From assembly GCA_963205255.1 (NCBI GenBank), contig CAUJIK010000101.1, forward strand, positions 1 to 44,193: a stretch of DNA of 44,193 bases, read 5' to 3'. The translations under genes were made by a program, and so were the position numbers. Of the stretch, positions 19,799 to 29,462 are shown one piece after another; within the stretch, counting starts at the first letter, position 1; each line of letters begins with the position of its first letter. Under the pieces are notes generated by a model. The model was not told where the DNA came from and searched no databases. It saw only the letters and a list, made by a program, of their open reading frames with translations. Source of the stretch: Pseudomonadota bacterium. GTDB taxonomy: Bacteria; Pseudomonadota; Gammaproteobacteria; Steroidobacterales; Steroidobacteraceae.

Positions 19799-19977
19799 TC
19801 GGGGTCCTTGCGGGCAGCATCGTGGCGGACGGTGTGGTGATCGTCGTCGGCCAGGATGTCCAGCGGCGGTGTGTCCATGTCCTCGAACTGGTTGCTGCGC
19901 ACCGCCCACACAAAGGCGCCGATGGCCGCCACCAGCAGCACCAGCGCCAGGGGAATCAGCAACAGCAGGATGTTCAC
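19795..19977 (-). CDS. ccoS: cbb3-type oxidase maturation protein CcoS
   Basis: A 60-residue protein from GTG 19977. One N-terminal transmembrane helix (NILLLLIPLALVLLVAAIGAF) is followed by WAVRSNQFEDMDTPPLDIL, the signature of CcoS (FixS), and an acidic/His tail (ADDDHHTV). CcoS is needed for loading cofactors into cbb3 oxidase, probably copper into CcoN. The GTG overlaps the ccoI stop (GTGA) and its own stop overlaps safE. Confidence 0.93.
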   Translation of the reverse strand: MNILLLLIPLALVLLVAAIGAFVWAVRSNQFEDMDTPPLDILADDDHHTVRHDAARKDPE

Positions 19978-22403
19978 TGCGGCACCTTGCGCGCCAGGCG
20001 CAGGGCATTGAGGGTGACGGTGAGTGACGAGCTCACCATCGCGACCGCGGCCAGCCACGGCCGCACGTAGCCCAGCGCGGCCAGCGGCAGCGCCACCACG
20101 TTGTAGCCCAGCGCGAGGACGAGATTCTCGCGCACGATGCGCCGCGCGCGGCGCGCCAGCTGCAATGCCTGCGGGATGCGCCGCAGCGAATCCTGCGTCA
20201 TCACCAGATCCGCGGCATGGCGAGCCAGCGAGGCGCCGTCGGTCACGGCGATGGACACATCGGCGCCGCCCAGCACCGGTGCATCGTTGAGACCGTCGCC
20301 CACCATGGCGACCACGGCGCCCTGGGATTGCAGCGCGCGCACGCGCGCAAGTTTCTCTTCCGGCAGCAGACGCGCGGCGCAATTCTGTGCAGCCAGCCCC
20401 AGGGTGGAGGCGAAGCGGGCCACCGCCGCCTCACCATCGCCACTGTAGAGATGCACGCGGATGCCGGCTGCGCGCAGCGCATCGAGCGCGGCGGCGGCGT
20501 CCGGTCGCGTCTGTTCCCGCAGCTCGAAGCGCGCGATGGCCTGCTGGCCGTCGCCCAGCCACACGGCGCCGTCATCGGCGCGGCCGGCGGCAAACGGAGC
20601 GGTGCCGATGCGCAGTGTGCGGCCCTGCACGCAGCCGGATACGCCTTCACCGGCTGTCACCCGCACCTGCACAGCCGGGCCTGCCGCCGCGATGCCGGCA
20701 AAGGCCGTCGCGAGGGGATGGCGCACACCGGCCTCCAGCGCGGCGGCCAGCCCCAACGCCTCGCTTGCATCCATGTCGCCGAAGACCTGGGTGTCGGCGA
20801 TGGTCCACTTGCCGCTGCCCAGTGTGCCGGTCTTGTCGAACACGAAATCGGTGACGCGGGCCAGCGTGTCGAGTGCGTCGGCACGCGCGGGCAGCACACC
20901 CAGCCGCGACAGCGCGGCCTGCGCGGCCGCGGTGGCAGCCGGTATGGAAAGCGACAGCGCGCACGGGCAGCTGATCACCAGCAGTGCCAGTGTCACCTCG
21001 AAGGCGCGGGAAGGATCGATCCGCAGCCACACCAGCGCGGTGAGCGCGGCAATGAAAGCCAGCGCGATGACGAACCAGGTCGCCACGCGGTTGGCGACGC
21101 GCGCGATGCGTGGGCGGTTTTCCTGCGCGCGCTGTACCAGTTGCGCAAGGCCCGAGATGCGCGTGCCGCTGCCCGCGGCCGTGACCTCGATGCGTACCGA
21201 GGCATCGGGACAGACCGTGCCGGCATACACCGTCGCACCCGGCGCATGCGCCACCGGCTGGCTCTCGCCGGTGAGCAGTGCTTCCACGAAGGCCGCCGGC
21301 GCATCCAGCAGCCGACCATCCGCGGGCACGGTTTCGCCGGCCGCCACATGCAGCAGATCGCCGACGGCGAGGCGTGTGATGGGCACGCTCTCCAGCCGGC
21401 CGTTGCCGGCTTCGCGTACGGCCAGCATGGGCTGGGCCTGCGCCAGACGGTCCACATGGTCGTTGGCGATCAGCCGCACGCGCTGTTCGAGCATGCGGGC
21501 CACCAGCAGCACGAACACGAACATCACCGCCGCGTCGTACCACACCTCCGGCCCGCCGCGCAGAGTCTCGAAGGTGCTGCCGCCCCAGGCCAGCAGCGTG
21601 GAGCTGGCGATCAGCGTATCCATGCCCAGCGCGCGTTCGCGGATTTCGCGCCAGGCGCCGGCGAGGAAGGGCCAGCCCGACCAGAACACCACCGGCGTCG
21701 AGATCAGGAAAGTGATCCAGCGGAAGAAGTCGCGCGTCGCGGGAGCCATCTGGCTCGCGGAATCCAGATACAGCGCTTCGGCGAACATCATCGCCTGCAT
21801 GGAGGCGAGGCCCGCGAGCCCGACACGCAACAAGGTGCGCCGCCGCTCGGCGCGGCGTGCGCGTTCCCGGGTCGCATCGCTGGCAAGGAAGGGTCGATAG
21901 CCCAGTGAGAGCAGCCGTCGCAGCGGCACCGACAGCCGCTCCCGCGCGGGGTTCCATACCAGGCGGATGCGGCCGGTGACGGCGTTGGCGCACACTTCGG
22001 TCACGCCCTGTTCGCGGGCCAGCGCCCGGTCGATGAGCCAGGCGCACGCGGCGCAGCGCATGCCATCGACCAGCAGCACGATCTCGCGCCCGCCGGGCAC
22101 GGCGCGCGCATGCGGCCCGATGATTTCCTCCTCGTCCCAGGCCGCAAGGTCGGTGTCATCGGCGGTGACGCGGCTTCCCCGGTCGCTGCGCAGCCGGTAG
22201 TAGTCGTCGAGCCGCGCGTCCTCGATCCATTGCGCGGCTGCTGCGCATCCCGCGCAGCAGAATTCCCGCGGGCTGCCCGCGGCAATGGCGGATAAGGGGA
22301 AGGTCGGCAGTGTTTCGCCGCAGTGGAAGCAGGCGCCGGAGAGACCGGTCGCAGAATGCTCCGCGACCGGCGCCGGGGCCAGCGTCGCGGCGGTGCTGTT
22401 CAT
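19974..22403 (-). CDS. ccoI: Copper-translocating P1B-type ATPase for cbb3 assembly
   Basis: An 809-residue P-type ATPase. The N-terminal region has CFHCG and CCAGC, then an HMA-type metal-binding motif GMRCAACAW. Eight transmembrane segments are expected, with the membrane CPC motif in SCPCALSLSIPAA. The phosphorylation site is DKTGTLGSG, with TGES in the actuator domain and GDGLNDAPVLG in the hinge. This is the CcoI (FixI) class, which delivers copper to the periplasm for the CuB centre of cbb3 oxidase rather than for detoxification. Its place between ccoH and ccoS, with overlapping ends on both sides, supports this role. Confidence 0.95.
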   Translation of the reverse strand: MNSTAATLAPAPVAEHSATGLSGACFHCGETLPTFPLSAIAAGSPREFCCAGCAAAAQWIEDARLDDYYRLRSDRGSRVTADDTDLAAWDEEEIIGPHARAVPGGREIVLLVDGMRCAACAWLIDRALAREQGVTEVCANAVTGRIRLVWNPARERLSVPLRRLLSLGYRPFLASDATRERARRAERRRTLLRVGLAGLASMQAMMFAEALYLDSASQMAPATRDFFRWITFLISTPVVFWSGWPFLAGAWREIRERALGMDTLIASSTLLAWGGSTFETLRGGPEVWYDAAVMFVFVLLVARMLEQRVRLIANDHVDRLAQAQPMLAVREAGNGRLESVPITRLAVGDLLHVAAGETVPADGRLLDAPAAFVEALLTGESQPVAHAPGATVYAGTVCPDASVRIEVTAAGSGTRISGLAQLVQRAQENRPRIARVANRVATWFVIALAFIAALTALVWLRIDPSRAFEVTLALLVISCPCALSLSIPAATAAAQAALSRLGVLPARADALDTLARVTDFVFDKTGTLGSGKWTIADTQVFGDMDASEALGLAAALEAGVRHPLATAFAGIAAAGPAVQVRVTAGEGVSGCVQGRTLRIGTAPFAAGRADDGAVWLGDGQQAIARFELREQTRPDAAAALDALRAAGIRVHLYSGDGEAAVARFASTLGLAAQNCAARLLPEEKLARVRALQSQGAVVAMVGDGLNDAPVLGGADVSIAVTDGASLARHAADLVMTQDSLRRIPQALQLARRARRIVRENLVLALGYNVVALPLAALGYVRPWLAAVAMVSSSLTVTLNALRLARKVPQ

Positions 22404-22894
22404 GGCCTCTGCAGCGCCGGCGCCAGCAGCGCCGAGACTTCATTGCCGTGCAGGCGGCCACTGATGCGCCATGCGCCACTGGCCGGCGCCAGCTGCAGGT
22501 TCCAGTCGTGCGTGGTGTCGACGCTGGCCGCGGCGCGCCACATGCCGTCCACGGGTTGCAGCTGCAATGTCATGTCGCGCGCCGCCTGAAGAGGATGGGC
22601 CAGCGTGAGTTGCAGTGTCTCCAGCGGCAGCTCGCCCGATACGCCGCGCAGTTCGACCGCGTCTTCAGTCACGCGCAGATGTGCCGACAGCCCCAGCTCG
22701 CGTGCCGCCATGTCGGCCGAGAGATCGGTCTGCTGGATCTGGCCGGTGCGCCGCACTCCGTCGTTGACCACATCGGCGGTGCCCGGCCCTCCGTAGCGGA
22801 TGACCATGGTGACGCCGGCAATGACCGTGATGGCCGGCAATCCCATGACCAGCCACATCATCGGTTCCCGCCAGGCGCGTGAGGGTTGGTTCAT
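22400..22894 (-). CDS. ccoH: FixH/CcoH family cbb3 assembly protein
   Basis: A 164-residue protein with one N-terminal transmembrane helix (WLVMGLPAITVIAGVTMVI) followed by a periplasmic domain of about 120 residues containing TDLSADMAARELGLSAHL. This is the FixH layout. CcoH is a membrane protein that stays with the oxidase and stabilises assembly. The start lies inside the ccoG stop (ATGA) and the end overlaps the ccoI start, so translation is coupled along the cluster. Sequence conservation in this family is low, so the call rests on layout and position as well. Confidence 0.88.
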   Translation of the reverse strand: MNQPSRAWREPMMWLVMGLPAITVIAGVTMVIRYGGPGTADVVNDGVRRTGQIQQTDLSADMAARELGLSAHLRVTEDAVELRGVSGELPLETLQLTLAHPLQAARDMTLQLQPVDGMWRAAASVDTTHDWNLQLAPASGAWRISGRLHGNEVSALLAPALQRP

Positions 22895-24432
22895 GGCGCG
22901 GAGGGGGCGAAGAAACTGCTCTTCACTTCACGGGGCTTGTCCTGGCCCGCGGCCGTGACGGCAAACACCAGCTCGTGCCGGCCATGTGTCTGCGCAGGGG
23001 CCGAGACCACTACCGGCACCGAGAGGATTTCGGACGCCGCGGCCGTGATCCGGGTGGGCAGGCCGGCCAGTTGCGCTCCCTGCGGGCCGTGCGCGATCGC
23101 GAGCGTGAAGGTGGCGGGCGCGTCGGTCTTGTTGACGATCTTCAGCGTGTAGGCGTTCTCGACGCCGTCGGTGACCACGCGGTACAGCGCGTTGCGGTCG
23201 CGCAGCACTTCGGCGATGAACGGGCTGCGATGCAGAACGCCCCAGCCCCAGGCGCCGAGCAATGCGGTGAGCAGCACGGCATAGACCACGATGCGCGGGC
23301 GCAGCACCTTTGTGGGCGCCCCGTCTATGGCGTTCTGGGTGGAGAAACGGATCAGGCCGCGCGGATAGCCCAGCTTGTCCATGACATCGTTGCAGCCGTC
23401 GATGCAGGCGCCGCAGGCGATGCACTCGTACTGCAGGCCGTTGCGGATGTCGATGCCGGTGGGGCACACCTGCACGCACACCGTGCAGTCGACGCAGTCG
23501 CCCAGTTGTTCCGGAGTGAAGCTGGGCAGGGGTTCGGCGACGCCCGCATCGAAAGTGATGGTGCCGCGCGCCTGGCTGGCCTGGTTCGCGGCGCTGGGAT
23601 GCTGGCTGGCGCGGAAGACATAGTCGTAGGCCTTGATCTTGTCGAGCAGACCCCGGCCGCGGGCAACCACATCGGCAAGGCCGCGCCGCCGCGGCCCGCG
23701 CGGTTCGCCGCGCATCGGATCGTAGGAGATGATCAGCGTGTTGCGGTCGAACATGGCGCTCTGGAAGCGCGCATAGGGGCACATGTACTTGCAGACCTGC
23801 TCGCGCAGGAAGCCGGCATTGCCCCAGGTGGCCAGCGCATAGAACAGGATCCAGAAGGTTTCCCATCCGCCCAGGGTGAAGGACGCCACGCGCGTGACCA
23901 GCGGCACGATGGGGGTGAAGAACCCCACGAAGGTGAGGCCGGTCCACAGCGCGAACACGGCCCACAGCAGATGCTTGGCGCCTTTGCGCAGCAGCTTGTT
24001 GGCGCTCCACGGCGCGGCATCGAGCCTCATCCGCTGCAGGCGGTCGCCCTCGGTCCAGCGCTCCATGACCACGAACGCCTCGGTCCATATGGTCTGCGGG
24101 CAGGCGAAGCCGCACCACAGCCTGCCGGCCAATGCGGTGAAGAAGAACAGTGTCAGCGCGGCGATGATCAAGAGCAGCGCGAGGAACAGGAAATCCTGCG
24201 GCCAGAAGGTGAGGCCGAAGATGTGGAATTTGCGCGCCGGCAGATCGAACAGCACCGCCTGCCGGCCGTCCCAGCGCAGCCACGGGAACAGGTAGTACAT
24301 GCCCAGCAGCCAGACCACCGAGGAATGCTGCAGGCGCTTGTAGCGCCCGGACACGCTGCGGGCGTAGATCTTGGCCTCGCTGACGTAGGCCGCCCCGGCT
24401 TCCTGTCTGCGATCCGGAAGACTGCTCGCCAT
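22891..24432 (-). CDS. ccoG: cbb3 oxidase accessory ferredoxin-like protein CcoG
   Basis: A 513-residue membrane protein. It has several transmembrane helices, GRLWCGFACPQTIW after the second, and QVCKYMCPYARFQ. Two [4Fe-4S] motifs follow: CVDCTVCVQVCPTG and CIACGACIDGC. The C-terminal periplasmic Ig-like domain is about 130 residues. This is the CcoG (FixG/RdxA) family, reported to reduce Cu(II) for delivery to the oxidase. It sits 6 bases after the small membrane protein gene and overlaps ccoH. Confidence 0.95.
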   Translation of the reverse strand: MASSLPDRRQEAGAAYVSEAKIYARSVSGRYKRLQHSSVVWLLGMYYLFPWLRWDGRQAVLFDLPARKFHIFGLTFWPQDFLFLALLLIIAALTLFFFTALAGRLWCGFACPQTIWTEAFVVMERWTEGDRLQRMRLDAAPWSANKLLRKGAKHLLWAVFALWTGLTFVGFFTPIVPLVTRVASFTLGGWETFWILFYALATWGNAGFLREQVCKYMCPYARFQSAMFDRNTLIISYDPMRGEPRGPRRRGLADVVARGRGLLDKIKAYDYVFRASQHPSAANQASQARGTITFDAGVAEPLPSFTPEQLGDCVDCTVCVQVCPTGIDIRNGLQYECIACGACIDGCNDVMDKLGYPRGLIRFSTQNAIDGAPTKVLRPRIVVYAVLLTALLGAWGWGVLHRSPFIAEVLRDRNALYRVVTDGVENAYTLKIVNKTDAPATFTLAIAHGPQGAQLAGLPTRITAAASEILSVPVVVSAPAQTHGRHELVFAVTAAGQDKPREVKSSFFAPSAP

Positions 24433-24438
24433 CGCCTG

Positions 24439-24729
24439 CTACTCCTGCAGCCGGCGGTTGAAGCGGCTCGCGGGCCTCAGCAGCAGCCAGGTGAAGAGGC
24501 TGGATGCCAGCGTGGCGCTCCAGAAGAGGAAGAAGCCGATGGTGTATCCCAGCTCGCGCGACAGCGACACATCGGGGAAGGTCATGTCGCGCAGTTCCAG
24601 CGGATCGACGAAGGCGAAGAACACCATCGTCGCGACGCCGGCGGCAAAGAAGCTGGGCCAGAGCATGGCGCCGAGCCGCTGCGCCCGGGAGCGGGGCGGG
24701 TGATCGAAATCGGCGCCAGGCTGGATCAT
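24439..24729 (-). CDS. Small two-helix membrane protein between ccoP and ccoG
   Basis: A 96-residue protein with two hydrophobic helices (WPSFFAAGVATMVFFAFV and YTIGFFLFWSATLASSLFTWL) separated by a charged loop (DPLELRDMTFPDVSLSREL) and ending in basic RFNRRLQE. A similarly placed small membrane protein occurs in cco clusters of related gammaproteobacteria, but I know no assigned function. Its position suggests an oxidase assembly or stability role. The start at ATG 24729 is 26 bases after the ccoP stop. Confidence 0.75.
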   Translation of the reverse strand: MIQPGADFDHPPRSRAQRLGAMLWPSFFAAGVATMVFFAFVDPLELRDMTFPDVSLSRELGYTIGFFLFWSATLASSLFTWLLLRPASRFNRRLQE

Positions 24730-24755
24730 GTCGTTACTCCCGAATTCAACACCCG

Positions 24756-25655
24756 TTACTGCTGCGACAGCGTCCACACGTAGGCGGCGGCGAGGCGCGA
24801 ACGGGTCTCGCCCAGCAGCCCTTCCTGCGCCGGCATGGAGCCGTTGCGGCCGCGTTCGATGCCTTCGCGGATCGCGGCGCGGCTGCGACCGTAGAGCCAG
24901 TAGTCGTCGGTCAGATCCGGCGCGCCCAGCGCTGTCATGCCCTTGCCGTCCGCGCCATGGCAGGCGGCGCAGACATTGGCATACAGACCGCGACCGCGGG
25001 CGATGGCATCGCCGTTGGTGGCCGCCAGCGACGGATCGGTCATCCACAGCACATAGGTGGTCACGTCCTCCACGGCATTCGCGCCGCCCATGGCGGTCAG
25101 CGCCTCGCTCCAGCTCGGCATCACGGCATTGCGGCCGTGGAGCACGGTCTGCAGGATGTCCGCCGGTGTTCCTCCCCAGTGCCAGACCGTGTCGGTGAGG
25201 TTCGGATAGCCGATCGCGCCCTGGCCCGCGGAACCGTGGCAGGTCGCGCACTGGTTGGTGAAGATCGAGCGGCCCAGCGCCACGGCCTGCGCGTCGCGCG
25301 CCAGCTCGTCGATGGGCTTGCCGTCATACGGCCGGAACGCTTCCGCCAGACGCGCATCGCCGGCCGCCTTCTGCGTCGCATGTTCGCTCTGCGAAGTCCA
25401 GCTGGAGAAGCCGTTGTACGAGCCGAATCCGCCGTACCAGAACATGTAGGCGATGCTGAAGACGATGGTGATGTAGAACAGGTTGATCCACCAGCGCGGC
25501 AGCGGCTTGTCGTACTCGGTGATGTCGCCGTCCCAGATATGACTGGTGCCTTCGTTGCCTTTGGCTTTCTTCGATGTCCACCACAGCAACGCGGTGCAGC
25601 CGATGATGTTGCTGACCACCAGAAGAATGACGTACCAGGACCAGCCGGCGCTCAT
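24756..25655 (-). CDS. ccoP: cbb3 cytochrome oxidase diheme subunit III
   Basis: A 299-residue protein. An N-terminal membrane region with two hydrophobic spans (WYVILLVVSNIIGCTALLWW and LFYITIVFSIAYMFWYGGF) is joined by WDGDITEYDKPLPRWW, the hallmark of CcoP. Two cytochrome c domains follow, CATCH and CAACH, each with a downstream Met (MPSW, MPAQ) as probable sixth ligand. CcoP passes electrons from soluble cytochromes or bc1 to CcoO and CcoN. Its start overlaps the ccoQ stop. Confidence 0.97.
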   Translation of the reverse strand: MSAGWSWYVILLVVSNIIGCTALLWWTSKKAKGNEGTSHIWDGDITEYDKPLPRWWINLFYITIVFSIAYMFWYGGFGSYNGFSSWTSQSEHATQKAAGDARLAEAFRPYDGKPIDELARDAQAVALGRSIFTNQCATCHGSAGQGAIGYPNLTDTVWHWGGTPADILQTVLHGRNAVMPSWSEALTAMGGANAVEDVTTYVLWMTDPSLAATNGDAIARGRGLYANVCAACHGADGKGMTALGAPDLTDDYWLYGRSRAAIREGIERGRNGSMPAQEGLLGETRSRLAAAYVWTLSQQ

Positions 25656-25795
25656 GAGCGAATCTCCGTGTCGTTATCCTGAAGGGGAAGGCGCGCGGCG
25701 GCGTCGAAGCTCGCCTTGCGTGCCGGCCGCCAGGCCCAGATCCAGCCGGCGATGAAGAGCACCAGCAGGGCGATGGTGATGATTCCGGAAATCAC
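25652..25795 (-). CDS. ccoQ: cbb3 oxidase small subunit CcoQ
   Basis: A 47-residue single-span protein from GTG 25795, one base after the ccoO stop. The helix ISGIITIALLVLFIAGWIWAW is followed by RPARKASFDAAARLPL, the typical CcoQ/FixQ ending. CcoQ stabilises CcoP association with the core. The short length and the overlap with ccoP (ATGA) are normal. Confidence 0.92.
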   Translation of the reverse strand: MISGIITIALLVLFIAGWIWAWRPARKASFDAAARLPLQDNDTEIRS

Positions 25796-25796
25796 G

Positions 25797-26429
25797 TCAG
25801 TTCCCCTTCGGGGCGTAACGCCCGAGCCCCTGCAGATAGGCGACCATGGCGTCGAGCTCGCTGCGGCCTTCGACGGCCTGCGCGACGCCGGCAAGGTCCT
25901 CGTCGGTGTAGGGATCGCCCAGCTTCTTCAGGGCGCGCATGTGGCGCGTCACCTGCTGCGGATCGACGGCGTTTTCCGCCAGCCACGGGAACGAGGGCAT
26001 GTTGGATTCCGGCACCACGTCACGCGGGTTGATCAGGTGCACGCGATGCCAGTCGTCCGAATAGCGGCCGCCGACGCGCGCCAGATCCGGCCCGGTGCGC
26101 TTGCTGCCCCACTGGAAGGGACGGTCGTACACCGATTCACCCGCCAGCGAGTAGTGGCCGTAACGCTCGGTCTCGAAGCGCAGCGTGCGGATCATCTGCG
26201 AGTGGCAGTTGTAGCAACCTTCGCGGATGTAGACGTCGCGACCGGCCAGTTCCAGCGCGGGGTAGGGCTTCATGCCGGGCAGGGGCTCGATGGCCTCGGC
26301 CTGGTACATGAGGGGCACGATCTCCGCGAGGCCGCCGAAAGACAGAGCCACGGCAATCAGCACGGCCAGCAGACCGACGTTCTTCTCGATCTTCTCGTGC
26401 GGATTCTTGTTTTCGTTGGTGTTGCTCAT
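25797..26429 (-). CDS. ccoO: cbb3 cytochrome oxidase monoheme subunit II
   Basis: A 210-residue protein. One N-terminal transmembrane helix ([21 protein letters not shown]) is followed by a periplasmic cytochrome c domain with CYNCH. The characteristic CcoO wording follows: [56 protein letters not shown]. It accepts electrons from CcoP and passes them to the CcoN haems. It lies 10 bases after ccoN. Confidence 0.97.
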   Translation of the reverse strand: MSNTNENKNPHEKIEKNVGLLAVLIAVALSFGGLAEIVPLMYQAEAIEPLPGMKPYPALELAGRDVYIREGCYNCHSQMIRTLRFETERYGHYSLAGESVYDRPFQWGSKRTGPDLARVGGRYSDDWHRVHLINPRDVVPESNMPSFPWLAENAVDPQQVTRHMRALKKLGDPYTDEDLAGVAQAVEGRSELDAMVAYLQGLGRYAPKGN

Positions 26430-26439
26430 CGGTGTTGCC

Positions 26440-27882
26440 TCAGGCGCGCGCCTGCGCCGGATCGGGGGTCAGCACGGGCTGGGGTGCGGTGGACTTGGCC
26501 ATCTGGAAGGTCTTGATCATGTTCACCGCCATCAAGCACATGCCGCCGAGGATCACCACGCCGCCGCCGAAGCGCACCAGGTAGTACGGGTAGGTGGCCG
26601 AAAGCGATTCGACGAAGCTGTAGGTCAGCGTGCCGTCGGCATTGGTCGCGCGCCACATCAGGCCCTGCATCACGCCGGCGATCCACATCGCGGCGATGTA
26701 CAGCACCACGCCCAGCGTGTGCAGCCAGAAGTGCGTGTCGATCCACTTGACCGAGTACATCTGGTTGAGGCCCAGCAGACGCGGCAGCAGCGAATAGATC
26801 GAGCCGATGGTGATCATTGCCACCCAGCCCAGCGCGCCGGCATGCACGTGGCCGATGGTCCAGTCGGTGTAGTGCGAGAGCGAGTTGACCGTCTTGATCG
26901 ACATCATCGGCCCTTCGAATGTCGACATCATGTAGAACGACAGCGAGACGATGAGGAACTTGAGGATCGGGTCGGTGCGCAGCTTGTGCCACACGCCCGA
27001 GAGCGTCATGACGCCGTTCATCGCGCCGCCCCAGCTCGGCGCGAGCAGGATCAGCGAGAACACCATGCCCACCGACTGCACCCAGTCGGGCAGCGCGGTG
27101 TAGTGCAGGTGGTGGGGGCCGGCCCACATGTAGACGGCGATCAGCGCCCAGAAGTGCACGATCGACAGGCGGTAGGAATAGATCGGGCGGCCCGCCTGCT
27201 TGGGCACGAAGTAGTACATCATCGCCAGGAAGCCGACGGTGAGCACCATCGCCACCGCGTTGTGGCCATACCACCACTGCACCATGGCGTCGACCGCACC
27301 GCTGTACACCGGGTAGGACTTCATGAAGCCCGCCGGGATCGCGATGCTGTTGACCACATGCAGCATGCCGGTGCCGATGATGTAGGCGCCGAAGAACCAG
27401 TTGGCGACATAGATGTGCTGCACGCGGCGCTTGGCGATGGTGCCGAAGAACAGCACCGCGTACGACACCCACACCGCGGTGATCAGCAGGTCGATGGGCC
27501 ATTCGAGCTCGGCGTATTCCTTCGCCTGCGTGAAGCCCATCGGCAGCGAGATGACAGCCGCCACCAGCACCACCTGCCAGCCCCAGAACACGAACGCCGC
27601 GAGCTTGTCGGAGATCAACCGCACATGGCAGGTGCGCTGCACCACATAGAGGCTGGTGGCGAACATGCCGCAGACGCCGAAGGCGAAGATCACGCCGTTG
27701 GTGTGCAGCGGGCGCAGGCGGCCATAGCTGAGCCACGGGACGTCGAAATTCAGCGACGGCCAGTAGAGCTGGGCGGCGATGAGCACGCCGACGGCCATGC
27801 CAATGACGCCCCAGACCACCGTCATGATGGTGAACTGGCGTACGACCTTGTCGTTGTAGAATTCAGCTGAAGCAGCGGTCAT
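26440..27882 (-). CDS. ccoN: cbb3 cytochrome oxidase catalytic subunit I
   Basis: A 480-residue, twelve-helix haem-copper oxidase subunit. The ATG at 27882 ([14 protein letters not shown]) is chosen because GGGAG lies 8 bases upstream and it matches the usual CcoN N-terminus; ATG 27933 would start inside the FNR-box region. Conserved segments include [37 protein letters not shown] (CuB/haem ligands) and [14 protein letters not shown]. CcoN reduces O2 to water with high affinity, so it serves under low oxygen. First gene of ccoNOQP; expression is probably driven by the FNR-dependent promoter just upstream. Confidence 0.98.
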   Translation of the reverse strand: MTAASAEFYNDKVVRQFTIMTVVWGVIGMAVGVLIAAQLYWPSLNFDVPWLSYGRLRPLHTNGVIFAFGVCGMFATSLYVVQRTCHVRLISDKLAAFVFWGWQVVLVAAVISLPMGFTQAKEYAELEWPIDLLITAVWVSYAVLFFGTIAKRRVQHIYVANWFFGAYIIGTGMLHVVNSIAIPAGFMKSYPVYSGAVDAMVQWWYGHNAVAMVLTVGFLAMMYYFVPKQAGRPIYSYRLSIVHFWALIAVYMWAGPHHLHYTALPDWVQSVGMVFSLILLAPSWGGAMNGVMTLSGVWHKLRTDPILKFLIVSLSFYMMSTFEGPMMSIKTVNSLSHYTDWTIGHVHAGALGWVAMITIGSIYSLLPRLLGLNQMYSVKWIDTHFWLHTLGVVLYIAAMWIAGVMQGLMWRATNADGTLTYSFVESLSATYPYYLVRFGGGVVILGGMCLMAVNMIKTFQMAKSTAPQPVLTPDPAQARA

Positions 27883-27906
27883 CGCGGATCTCCCGGAGGT
27901 TCGCGG

Positions 27907-27949
27907 TATTGTTCCGGTTCGTTTGACGGGCAACCTTGATTCTAGTCAA
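27907..27949 (-). promoter_or_regulatory. FNR-dependent promoter of ccoNOQP
   Basis: On the minus strand TTGACTAGAATCAA (27949-27936) differs from the FNR/Anr consensus TTGAT-N4-ATCAA at one base. ACAATA (27912-27907) could be the -10 box; the centre-to-centre distance of about 33 bases is what a class II FNR site near -41.5 gives. The site lies 53 bases before the ccoN ATG. The four-Cys FNR gene in the same locus carries the ETVSR recognition helix for this sequence. Confidence 0.8.
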
Positions 27950-28071
27950 AAGAAGCTGCCGGAGCAGCTATTAATCTCCCTGCCGATGCAAAAGCACTCT
28001 TGATTGCGAATGATTCTCATCGTCGTGCCCCAAGGCGAGGCGAAAAACCGGTAATCTTGTTTCGGCATCCT

Positions 28072-29430
28072 ATGCCTGATCGCTACTTCATCAAAACCTT
28101 CGGCTGCCAGATGAATGAGTACGACTCCTCCCGGATGGGGGACGTGCTCGAAGCGGCCGAGGGTCTCGAACCTTCTCCGGACGAAGCGTCAGCGGACATT
28201 CTGCTGATGAACACATGCTCCGTGCGCGACAAGGCGGAAGACAAGGTGTTCTCGCTGCTGGGCCAGTGGCGTCTGCTCAAGCAGGCGCGTCCCGGAATCA
28301 TCATCGGTGTGGGCGGCTGCGTCGCAAGCCAGGAAGGCGAGGCCATCACGCGGCGCGCGCCGCAGGTGGACCTGGTGTTCGGTCCGCAGACCATCCATCG
28401 CCTGCCGCAGATGCTGGCTGAATTGCGCCGCACCGGGCGCGCGCAGGTGGATGTGAGCTTTCCCGAGATCGAGAAGTTCGACTGCCTGCCTCCGCCGCGC
28501 GCGGAAGGCGCCGCGGCTTTCGTCTCGATCATGGAAGGCTGCAGCAAGTTCTGCAGCTACTGTGTTGTGCCTTACACGCGCGGTGACGAGGTGAGCCGTC
28601 CGGCGGCCAGCGTCATCGACGAAGTGCGCGCGCTGGTGGCGCAGGGCGTGGGAGAGATCACGCTGCTGGGGCAGAACGTCAATGCCTATGAGGGGCCGCG
28701 CGATGCTGCCGCTCCCATCACGCTGGGCGAGCTCATCCTTGCGCTGAGCCCCTTGCCAGGGCTCGAGCGCCTGCGCTTCACCACCTCGCATCCGCTGAAT
28801 TTCGACGATTCGCTGGTGGCGGCCTTCGCGCGCACGCGCAAGCTCGCCAATCATCTGCATCTGCCGGTGCAGAGCGGCTCGGACCGCGTGCTGGCGGCCA
28901 TGCGCCGCGGCTATACGGCGCTGGAATTCAAGCAGAAGCTGCGCCGGCTGCGCGCCGTGCGGCCCGACATCACCATTTCCACCGATCTCATCGTGGGCTT
29001 CCCCGGCGAGACCGAGCGCGATTTCGAGGCCACGCTGCAGCTCACCGAAGAGGTGGGCTTCGATCAGTCGTTCAGCTTCATCTACAGCCGCCGCCCGGGC
29101 ACACCCGCGGCCTCGCTGCCGGACGACGTGCCCGCCGAGGTGAAGTCCGGGCGCCTGGCGCGTCTGCAGGCATTGCTCGACCGGCAGGCGCGCGCCATCA
29201 GCGCACGGATGGTGGGCAGCACGCAGCGCGTGCTGGTGGAGCGGCCCAGCAAGCGCGACGCGGCGCAGCTCGCCGGCCGCACCGAGAACAACCGCTGGGT
29301 GAACTTCGAGGGCGATGTGGCGCTCATCAACCGTTTCGTGGATGTGGAAATCACCGAGGCTCTCAACAACTCGCTGCGTGGGCGTCTGGTCGATGCGCCG
29401 TCGCTGATGGCGGCCGGGATGCGGAATTGA
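28072..29430 (+). CDS. miaB: tRNA-2-methylthio-N6-isopentenyladenosine synthase MiaB
   Basis: A 452-residue methylthiotransferase. The N-terminal MTTase domain has Cys ligands C12 ([10 protein letters not shown]), C49 ([10 protein letters not shown]) and C83 (GGCVAS). The radical-SAM motif CSKFCSYC has C157, C161 and C164. A C-terminal TRAM domain follows (about 380-445, [12 protein letters not shown]). It adds a methylthio group to i6A37 of tRNAs reading UNN codons. ATG 28072 is chosen from the family N-terminus ([14 protein letters not shown]); an upstream in-frame start at 28000 would add 24 unrelated residues. It is divergent from ccoN and heads the miaB-phoH-ybeY-corC-lnt run. Confidence 0.97.
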   Translation: MPDRYFIKTFGCQMNEYDSSRMGDVLEAAEGLEPSPDEASADILLMNTCSVRDKAEDKVFSLLGQWRLLKQARPGIIIGVGGCVASQEGEAITRRAPQVDLVFGPQTIHRLPQMLAELRRTGRAQVDVSFPEIEKFDCLPPPRAEGAAAFVSIMEGCSKFCSYCVVPYTRGDEVSRPAASVIDEVRALVAQGVGEITLLGQNVNAYEGPRDAAAPITLGELILALSPLPGLERLRFTTSHPLNFDDSLVAAFARTRKLANHLHLPVQSGSDRVLAAMRRGYTALEFKQKLRRLRAVRPDITISTDLIVGFPGETERDFEATLQLTEEVGFDQSFSFIYSRRPGTPAASLPDDVPAEVKSGRLARLQALLDRQARAISARMVGSTQRVLVERPSKRDAAQLAGRTENNRWVNFEGDVALINRFVDVEITEALNNSLRGRLVDAPSLMAAGMRN

Positions 29431-29462
29431 AAGGGCGCCGTGACAGCAATCTTGCGGAGCAG

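Noticed and set aside
22879-24783. A 634-codon open frame antisense to ccoG
   Set aside because: Composition typical of antisense high-GC frames; ccoG on the other strand is unmistakable.
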